Source of the DNA: Candidatus Zixiibacteriota bacterium
GTDB lineage: Bacteria > Zixibacteria > MSB-5A5 > WJJR01
Direction: 5' to 3'
Length of the DNA stretch: 11,860 nucleotides
NCBI GenBank assembly: GCA_014729565.1
Contig: WJJR01000138.1
Span: forward strand, 1-11,860
The position numbers and the translations under genes were made by a program. The notes beneath the pieces are model-generated. The model was not told the origin of the DNA and did no database searches. It saw nothing but the letters and a program-made list of their open reading frames with translations. This document shows positions 6,495 to 11,860 of this stretch, one piece after another (the stretch's first letter is position 1; every line of letters begins with the position of its first letter).

Positions 6495-7651
6495 CGCGAC
6501 ACCCCCTTCGCGAGCGTCGTACTCGCTTTTGGCGCGAAGGTCTCGGCGACGTGGCTGCCGATGCCGTTGCGGATATCCGATTCCGTGAACGGATCGATTT
6601 CGTCGAAAAGATCAGAACCGCTGACACGGTAGGAGACGGACAGATTGTGACGGCGCGCGAACGCGGCGATCTCCGTCCAGGGTTCGTGTTCGTCCCAGTG
6701 CGTAACGACCACATGTGTGGGCTTGAACGCGTTGAAGCGCTCGATGACCCGATCCCAATGCGCCGCTGAATCAGTCGCACTGATCACCAGAGCGACGACA
6801 TCAGGACGAACTGACTTGTGAACCGAACGCGCGTGATCGTCAAGGTCGATGTCGGTGCTCGATGGCACGAACTCGGCAAACAGATCGGACTTCTTGAACG
6901 GATGTGGTAGGGAGAAGCGCCCCTTCTCCGTCGACTCAATCAGGGCCTGCAATCCACACCGCTGACAAACGGCCGCAAGATGCTCATGTCCGCTGGCCGG
7001 AACATCGCTGACGACGATCAATCCCGGCTGCGTCTGTTTGCTGCGCCACCGCGCCGCACAGATCTTAAACATCGCGTTGGAACGGCCGGCACCGCGCGAA
7101 CCGACGAACAACACGCGCAATGGTGATTTCTCACGTTCGAGGAAAGGACCGAACGGCGGCAACGACTCGGCAACATGAGTTGCGTAAGCATCGATCACTT
7201 CACCGGCGAGTCGCGGTTGGGCCGCCAACCAGGTGATGAGTGCCGAGTTTTCGGTCGTACCGGGTCGTTCCACTGTCACCGTCGAGAAACGTTGAATCAG
7301 TTCGTCGACGATGTTATTCGATTGACTGGTGACGTCTTGCTCAGGTTGGTCGTCGCTCGTTGTTTCATCGAGTTCATCCGGTTGCTCTTGCGGTTCATCC
7401 ACCACCGGATCCTGCGCATGTGCCAATTCACCCTTCAGCGTGAGTGAACGGGGGCCTTCAATGGAACGCTGATCGGTTGGTTCGGGTTCGAAGGCCGCGG
7501 TTACATGCACGCCGCGTTCGCGGTGCGGAAACCGTCCACCGGACGGTGTCTCGAATCGTGTGTCGATGATGACGGCATCATCGCCAAATGCCTTGCGGAC
7601 GTTGTCGAGCGCATCACGCAGACTCGGACCGGAAAACGTCTTCACTATCAT
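6491..7651 (-). CDS. flhF: FlhF flagellar placement protein with degenerate GTPase domain
   Basis: FlhF is an SRP-type GTPase that places the first flagellar parts at the membrane. This 386-residue protein has the typical FlhF start, MIVKTFSGPSLRDALDNVRK, with DDAVIIDTR after it. An acidic disordered linker follows (about 55-112), then a helical N domain (113-170) and a G domain (178-370). The G domain is badly eroded. The P-loop reads GSRGAGRSN (184-192) in place of GPTGVGKTT, so the lysine is R190. The DTAGR motif is replaced by ISATDS (about 290-295). TKxDE is replaced by THWDE (317-321). The C-terminal region still resembles FlhF around 345-366. The frame is intact and overlaps flhA and flhG by four bases on each side, so it is a working gene, not a decayed one. 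Nucleotide binding or hydrolysis is doubtful. Confidence 0.88.
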   Translation of the reverse strand: MIVKTFSGPSLRDALDNVRKAFGDDAVIIDTRFETPSGGRFPHRERGVHVTAAFEPEPTDQRSIEGPRSLTLKGELAHAQDPVVDEPQEQPDELDETTSDDQPEQDVTSQSNNIVDELIQRFSTVTVERPGTTENSALITWLAAQPRLAGEVIDAYATHVAESLPPFGPFLEREKSPLRVLFVGSRGAGRSNAMFKICAARWRSKQTQPGLIVVSDVPASGHEHLAAVCQRCGLQALIESTEKGRFSLPHPFKKSDLFAEFVPSSTDIDLDDHARSVHKSVRPDVVALVISATDSAAHWDRVIERFNAFKPTHVVVTHWDEHEPWTEIAAFARRHNLSVSYRVSGSDLFDEIDPFTESDIRNGIGSHVAETFAPKASTTLAKGVSR

Positions 7652-9780
7652 TTCGTCACCCCGTTAGTGGTGGGTGATGGAGCCGGCTGTGGATTCGGAC
7701 GGGCTGGTGCGGGATCCTGCGCGCCGACTGACGTGGTTACTTCCACTGTCGTGCTGGGGAGCAGATCATTGTATGAGAGCACCACCAGTGACGGGTACCG
7801 TGCTTCGACAAAGCGGCGGAACAACAGACGCAGATTCGGCGCAACGAGCGCCATCGGCGTGTACCCCTGTGCCACCATCGTATCAATCGCGCGGCCCACG
7901 CCATTGAGCAGTTGCTCGGCGGTCTGCGGTTCGAGTGCGAGTTGGAAGCCAACCGGCGACTGCGTAATGCTCTCCGACAGCAGTTTCTCAATCGCCGGAT
8001 CGAGCGTAAACGCCATCACCGAACCGTTGTCGTCGGTGTACATGTTCGTGATCGAACGCTTCAGTGAGCGCCGTGCGTATTCAGACAGGACGTCGGTATC
8101 TTTGGTCAGCGACCAGTAATCGTTGAGCGTTTCGAGGATCGTGCCCAGATCTTTAATCGGGAGACGTTCGCGCAGCAGGTTTTGCAGGACACGCTGCACC
8201 GGACCGGCCGCACCGACTTTCGACATCGTCTCTTCGACCAGCACCGGATAGTCTTGTTTCAGATGATCGAGCAGTGATTGGACATCCTGACGCGACAGAA
8301 TGTCGGCTGCATACGAACGGATGATTTCCGTCAGGTGTGTTGCGAGGACAGCGGCCGGTTCAGCGACTGTGTAGCCCTTTTGCTCGGCCATTTCCCGCGA
8401 CACCGGGGCAATCCAGCGGGCCGAGAGTCCGTACGCCGGCTCGGTACCGGGGATACCGCCGATGTCATCTTCGTTGAGACCGCCCGGATTGATCGCCAAG
8501 ACGTAGTTCATCATCAACTCACCGCTGGCAATCTTCACACCGCGGAGTTTGATCACGTAGGTCTGCGGTTCGAGCGAGACATTGTCGCGAATGCGCACGG
8601 GCGGTACCACAAAACCGACATCCTGCGCCATTTGCCGGCGAATGACCGCAACCCGATCGAGCAGATCACCACCCGAGGCGGTATCGACGATCGGTATGAG
8701 ACCATACCCGATCTCCACTTCGAGAACGTCGAGACGCAGGAACTCTTCGGGTTTCTGTGCGGGCGGCGGGGCTTCCTGATAGTCGGCTTTCTGCTCGGCC
8801 TCTTCTTCACGCTCCTTCATCAGCCGCGTCACGAGGAGTGCGCCCACGCCCGCGATGATTCCGAGACCCAGAAACGGGAGAGTGGGCATCCCGGGCACAA
8901 ATCCGAACACCGCCAGCATCGTCGCGGCGACGCCAATCGCACGCGGACGTTGCGTGAGCTGATGACGGAGATCCGCGCCGAGGTCGGATTCGGCCGCGGC
9001 GCGTGTGACCAGGATGCCCGATGACACTGAGACGAGCAGTGCTGGAACTTGTGAAACGAGACCATCGCCGACGGACAGCAGCGTATAGGTCATCGCCGCG
9101 TCCGACAGGCTCATACCGGCCTGCAGGACACCGACGACCAAGCCGCCGACGATATTGATCGCGGTGATGATCAGCCCGGCGACGGCATCGCCGCGCACGA
9201 ACTTACTGGCGCCGTCCATGGCGCCGTAGAAATCCGCTTCCTTGGCGATTGCGGTGCGACGGCGACGGGCTTCATCATCACCGATCAGTCCGGCGTTGAG
9301 GTCGGCATCGATGGCCATCTGCTTACCGGGCATGGCGTCCAACGTAAATCGTGCCGCCACTTCGGAAATGCGTCCGGCGCCCTTGGTGATGACGACGAAT
9401 TGGATAATGACCAGGATCAGAAAGATGATGAACCCGACAACGTAATTGCCTTTCACCACGAATCCACCGAAGGCTGTGATGACTTCACCGGCGTAGGCAT
9501 CGCCGAGAATCAAACGCGTCGACGCCACATTCAGTGACAGGCGGAACAACGTCACGATCAGCAGCATGCCGGGGAACACCGATAGCTGCAGCGGTTCGGT
9601 GACGTAGAGCGTGGCGAGCAGGACGATCAGGGAGAAGGCGATGTTGGTTGCCAACAGGAAGTCGAGCACGCCCGGCGCGACCGGAATGATCAGGACGCCG
9701 ATGATGCCAACGACACCGACCGCCAACAGGATGTCGGCGTTGCTGGTCATGCGACCGATGAATCCCTGCGCCCGGCTCAT
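7648..9780 (-). CDS. flhA: Flagellar export gate protein FlhA
   Basis: FlhA is the large nonameric component of the flagellar type III export gate; it uses the proton gradient and docks chaperone-substrate complexes. The 710-residue protein has about eight membrane helices in residues 15-320 and the FHIPEP family cytoplasmic loop at 137-197, including GRISEVAARFTLDAMPGKQMA and an EARRRR cluster. D198 in the RGDAVAG stretch corresponds to the essential loop aspartate of Salmonella FlhA. A cytoplasmic domain (345-680) ends in the conserved PSLVVLSYNDLL. A Pro-rich tail of about 30 residues follows. ATG at 9780 is supported by GGAGGTG eight bases upstream and by the ATGA overlap with flhB; a later ATG at 9750 lacks these. 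Confidence 0.98.
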   Translation of the reverse strand: MSRAQGFIGRMTSNADILLAVGVVGIIGVLIIPVAPGVLDFLLATNIAFSLIVLLATLYVTEPLQLSVFPGMLLIVTLFRLSLNVASTRLILGDAYAGEVITAFGGFVVKGNYVVGFIIFLILVIIQFVVITKGAGRISEVAARFTLDAMPGKQMAIDADLNAGLIGDDEARRRRTAIAKEADFYGAMDGASKFVRGDAVAGLIITAINIVGGLVVGVLQAGMSLSDAAMTYTLLSVGDGLVSQVPALLVSVSSGILVTRAAAESDLGADLRHQLTQRPRAIGVAATMLAVFGFVPGMPTLPFLGLGIIAGVGALLVTRLMKEREEEAEQKADYQEAPPPAQKPEEFLRLDVLEVEIGYGLIPIVDTASGGDLLDRVAVIRRQMAQDVGFVVPPVRIRDNVSLEPQTYVIKLRGVKIASGELMMNYVLAINPGGLNEDDIGGIPGTEPAYGLSARWIAPVSREMAEQKGYTVAEPAAVLATHLTEIIRSYAADILSRQDVQSLLDHLKQDYPVLVEETMSKVGAAGPVQRVLQNLLRERLPIKDLGTILETLNDYWSLTKDTDVLSEYARRSLKRSITNMYTDDNGSVMAFTLDPAIEKLLSESITQSPVGFQLALEPQTAEQLLNGVGRAIDTMVAQGYTPMALVAPNLRLLFRRFVEARYPSLVVLSYNDLLPSTTVEVTTSVGAQDPAPARPNPQPAPSPTTNGVTK

Positions 9781-10880
9781 GCGTCAGCACCTCCGGACAC
9801 AGTCGATCTCGTTGCGCCTGAATCACTCTTCAAGCGATAGACGTAGGCCAATACCTCGGCGACCGCTTTGTACAGTTCGGCGGGTACGGTACCGCCGATT
9901 TCGACTGATGAATAGAGGGCACGTGCGAGCGGCTTGTTCTCAACGATCGGAACATCGGCCTCGCGTGCGATCTCTTTGATTTTGTCCGCCAGCAACCGTG
10001 CGCCCTTCGCCAGCAACACCGGTGCGCCCATTGAGTCCGGATCGTATTTCAGCGCACAGGCCAGAGACGTGGGGTTCGTGACGACCACATCAGCCTTGGG
10101 GACTTCCTGTCCCATCCGCATGCGTGCCAATTCACGCTGCACCTGGCGGACGCGGCTCTTCATCTGTGGCGAGCCTTCGTGCTGCTTCAGTTCCTCTTTG
10201 ACTTCGTGCTTCGACATGCGAATCGACTTTTCGAAGTCGTATCGCTGAAAGGCGAAATCGGCGATGGCGAGCACCATCAGGGCCAGGATGATCTTGATCG
10301 CAACGCGGAAGAGTGCCCAGCCGGTAAACGTCAGAATCGCCGACATGTCGGCATCGACGAGCGTGAGAAAGCCCTCTCGCTCGGCGGACACCGCGAAGTA
10401 GGAGACCGTGCCGATGACACTGAGCTTGAACACATCGCGAACCAATTCGAACAGCGACCGCTTCGAAAAGAGGCGCTTCGCGCCTTTGACCAGGTCGAGT
10501 TTTTCAAACTTCGGTTGCATCGCTTCAGGGGAAAATCGGAACCCGACCTGCGAGCCCGCTGCGACCAATGCGATCGCCACTGCGGCGAGGAAGAACGGCG
10601 CCAGCATCGCCAGCGTGCGGACGCCAACGAGCGTCAGTGTTGACGTCGCGTCTTCGGCCGTGACCGGCGGGTTGGACATGATCCCGAACAGATGCTGCAT
10701 TAATCTGGTGAGATCGGCTGCCAACGCCGGCCCGGCGAACAGCAGGAACAGCGTACCGAGAAACAGCAGCGCGAACGAGTTCAGCTCGGCCGAACGGGCA
10801 ACCTGCCCTTTCTTGCGCGCCTCTTCCCGGCGATGCGGGGTCGCCGTTTCGGTCTTTTCCTGTGTCGACTCGTCAGCCAT
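9777..10880 (-). CDS. flhB: Flagellar export switch protein FlhB with NPTS cleavage site
   Basis: FlhB controls substrate switching of the flagellar export gate from rod/hook to filament proteins. The 367-residue protein begins with the family-typical DESTQEKTETATPHRREEARKKG, shown here only as residues 3-25, has four membrane helices (about 33-55, 88-110, 144-164, 183-207) and a cytoplasmic domain. The self-cleavage site is N269-P270-T271-S272. Most family members have NPTH, and the numbering matches Salmonella. N and P, which drive cleavage, are kept. After it come the family-typical ALKYDPDSMGAPVLLAKG and a conserved core to about residue 352. The ATG lies 18 bases after the fliR stop, with no strong Shine-Dalgarno sequence, so coupling to fliR translation is likely. 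The stop overlaps flhA. Confidence 0.97.
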   Translation of the reverse strand: MADESTQEKTETATPHRREEARKKGQVARSAELNSFALLFLGTLFLLFAGPALAADLTRLMQHLFGIMSNPPVTAEDATSTLTLVGVRTLAMLAPFFLAAVAIALVAAGSQVGFRFSPEAMQPKFEKLDLVKGAKRLFSKRSLFELVRDVFKLSVIGTVSYFAVSAEREGFLTLVDADMSAILTFTGWALFRVAIKIILALMVLAIADFAFQRYDFEKSIRMSKHEVKEELKQHEGSPQMKSRVRQVQRELARMRMGQEVPKADVVVTNPTSLACALKYDPDSMGAPVLLAKGARLLADKIKEIAREADVPIVENKPLARALYSSVEIGGTVPAELYKAVAEVLAYVYRLKSDSGATRSTVSGGADA

Positions 10881-10898
10881 TGTTGTCGCCGGCGTGGT

Positions 10899-11687
10899 CT
10901 ACGCCGCCATCATCGCCGCGATTAATCGCTGCGTGCTGATTTGGATGTCCGTGAGTGTCCGACTGAACAACTGCGTCAACAGCGGCATCGACGCCGCCAG
11001 AATGAGAAAGCCAATACCGATCTTCAGGGGGAATCCGACGATGAAGATGTTCATCTGCGGAACGGTGCGCGCGACAATGCCGAGCGCCACGTCGGTCATC
11101 AGCAGCGTGATCATCATTGGTGCACCGATCTTAACAGCGGTGACAAACATCGTGGTCGTCACCCGTACGATTTGATCGAACGCGTTGTCACCCAGAACAC
11201 CGTGACCGATCGGAATCAGCCGGTAGCTGTCGATCAGTGCGGAGATCATCAGATGATGCCCGTCCAACACGAGCAGGATGAGCATCGCGAGGATGTACTT
11301 GAACTCGCCGATCAGTGAAACCTGGCCGGACGTGGTCGGATCGATCACATTGACAATGGCGAAGCCCATCTGCAGACCGACCATGTCGCCGGCCATACGA
11401 ATCGCCCAAAACAGCGTGGCAAAAGCGAAGCCGATCAGCGATCCGACCATGATCTCGTGGACGGCCCAACCACCGATCCCCCACAGCGATTGCGGGATGG
11501 TCTGATCAAAGCCGGAAATCACCGGCCCGACACCCATCGCGAAGACCAGTGCGACGGGAACCTTCACTTTGGCGGGAATGGCACGGTGCCCCCAGAACGG
11601 CGCGGTCACGAAGAAGCCGCTGATGCGAAGCAGGGTCCAAAGGATGGCCCAGATCCAATCGATGCTGAAGGGTGCAGAAGTGCTCAT
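10899..11687 (-). CDS. fliR: Flagellar export apparatus protein FliR
   Basis: FliR is a membrane subunit of the FliP5-FliQ4-FliR1 core of the flagellar export gate. The 262-residue protein has about six membrane helices and the family's conserved stretches: RISGFFVTAPFWG (21-33), GLQMGFAIVNVIDP (104-117), DGHHLMISAL (142-151) and ALGIVARTVPQMNIF (201-215). ATG at 11687 is chosen because FliR proteins begin a few residues before the first helix. An upstream in-frame TTG at 11753 would add a basic 22-residue leader and would lie inside the candidate promoter. No clear Shine-Dalgarno sequence precedes the ATG. It is the first gene of the operon visible here; fliQ, usually just upstream, is not found between this gene and the window end, so the operon probably starts with fliR. 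Confidence 0.95.
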   Translation of the reverse strand: MSTSAPFSIDWIWAILWTLLRISGFFVTAPFWGHRAIPAKVKVPVALVFAMGVGPVISGFDQTIPQSLWGIGGWAVHEIMVGSLIGFAFATLFWAIRMAGDMVGLQMGFAIVNVIDPTTSGQVSLIGEFKYILAMLILLVLDGHHLMISALIDSYRLIPIGHGVLGDNAFDQIVRVTTTMFVTAVKIGAPMMITLLMTDVALGIVARTVPQMNIFIVGFPLKIGIGFLILAASMPLLTQLFSRTLTDIQISTQRLIAAMMAA

Positions 11688-11709
11688 GTGCGTTATCGAC
11701 AGTCGTTTC

Positions 11710-11726
11710 CGGGCAGACTTTGCCCG
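11710..11726 (-). other. Hairpin in the fliR leader
   Basis: CGGGCA and TGCCCG form a perfect 6-base-pair stem with a 5-base loop, about 24 bases ahead of the fliR ATG. If transcription starts near 11732 from the candidate sigma-54 element, the hairpin is almost at the 5' end of the message, where it could protect the RNA or affect translation. A stem this short also occurs by chance. Confidence 0.4.
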
Positions 11727-11742
11727 TCTCGTCAAGAGCTTT

Positions 11743-11758
11743 AGCAAGCCCAATGCCG
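11743..11758 (-). promoter_or_regulatory. Candidate sigma-54 (-24/-12) promoter before fliR
   Basis: Reading the minus strand, CGGCATTGGGCTTGCT matches the sigma-54 consensus TGGCACG-N4-TTGCW at GGCA and TTGCT, with the invariant GG and GC exactly ten bases apart. The predicted start is near 11732, giving a leader of about 45 bases before the fliR ATG. Sigma-54 control of flagellar export genes is known in Vibrio and Pseudomonas. Three of the eleven or twelve constrained positions deviate, so it is a candidate only. Confidence 0.5.
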
Positions 11759-11860
11759 AGCGTCACATGGCGCCTTATGGGATTGTCTTGTAATGGCTTA
11801 GATGGCCGGACCGAATTCTGGACAGGGCTGTATCAGGAGAGATCAGGAAATTCTTTCCGC
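11759..11860. other. Region upstream of the fliR promoter, no gene seen
   Basis: All three minus-strand frames meet stops within about 85 bases of the edge, and none reads like FliQ. No plus-strand gene is evident. An activator binding site for a sigma-54 regulator could lie here, but I see no clear palindrome. A short direct repeat CCTGAT occurs twice on the minus strand (about 11831-11846). Confidence 0.4.

Noticed and set aside
8278..9024. Long plus-strand open frame opposite flhA (248 codons)
   Set aside because: It is rich in Arg, His and Asp without domain features and is fully antisense to a certain flhA; GC-rich codon bias explains it.
10408..11175. Long plus-strand open frame opposite flhB and fliR (255 codons)
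   Set aside because: The translation is Ser/Asn/Arg-rich and lacks any recognisable motif; it spans the junction of two certain minus-strand genes.
11700..11750. Possible FliA-type (sigma-28) promoter before fliR, from a TAAA box on the minus strand
   Set aside because: Fifteen bases after TAAA the sequence GGCAAAGT matches GCCGATAA at only about three of eight positions.
11688..11753. Longer fliR starting at TTG 11753
   Set aside because: It adds a basic 22-residue leader not seen in FliR proteins and would lie within the candidate -12 box; ATG 11687 fits the family.
1..11860. CRISPR array, tRNA or rRNA genes, insertion sequences
   Set aside because: No regularly spaced repeats, tRNA-like cloverleaf, rRNA signature, transposase or terminal inverted repeats were seen.

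Overview
This window is the downstream half of a large flagellar operon on the minus strand (about 11.7 kb down to 1.2 kb), facing one unrelated plus-strand gene at the left edge. DNA is moderately GC-rich. A flagellar export apparatus, a Sec signal peptide with no Gram-positive traits, a likely sigma-54 promoter and a DUF2225 protein point to a Gram-negative-type, motile bacterium, possibly an uncultivated lineage of the FCB/Zixibacteria kind. That placement is a guess from memory of gene order and protein style, not a search result.

Layout in transcription order (right to left). A candidate sigma-54 -24/-12 element and a small leader hairpin precede fliR. Then follow flhB, flhA, flhF, an flhG-type MinD-like gene and the flagellar sigma factor fliA/sigD. 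Three successive junctions (flhB/flhA, flhA/flhF, flhF/flhG) are 4-base ATGA overlaps, so translation is probably coupled. After the sigma factor come six short-spaced genes with no standard flagellar name: a small charged protein starting with an IDLQ motif, a one-TM membrane protein, a DUF2225 protein with a coiled-coil insertion, a PilZ (c-di-GMP receptor) protein, a secreted protein with faint CsgG/TolB-like character, and a small helical protein whose core aligns without gaps to a chemoreceptor signalling tip. The operon ends 2 bases from the stop of a convergent creatininase-family amidohydrolase that carries an unusual C-terminal membrane anchor.

How they work together. FliR, FlhA and FlhB form the core of the flagellar type III export gate. 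FlhF and FlhG normally set the place and number of flagella, and FliA transcribes late flagellar genes. The trailing block would add second-messenger input (PilZ), envelope components and perhaps a chemoreceptor-like partner; this is inference from position.

The most striking observation is that the FlhF and FlhG proteins look like a pseudo-enzyme pair. FlhF has lost the P-loop lysine, the DTAGR motif and the TKxD lysine. FlhG has lost the P-loop lysine and the N-terminal helix that stimulates FlhF. Both reading frames are intact and sit at the normal operon position. FlhB also has NPTS in place of the usual NPTH self-cleavage motif.
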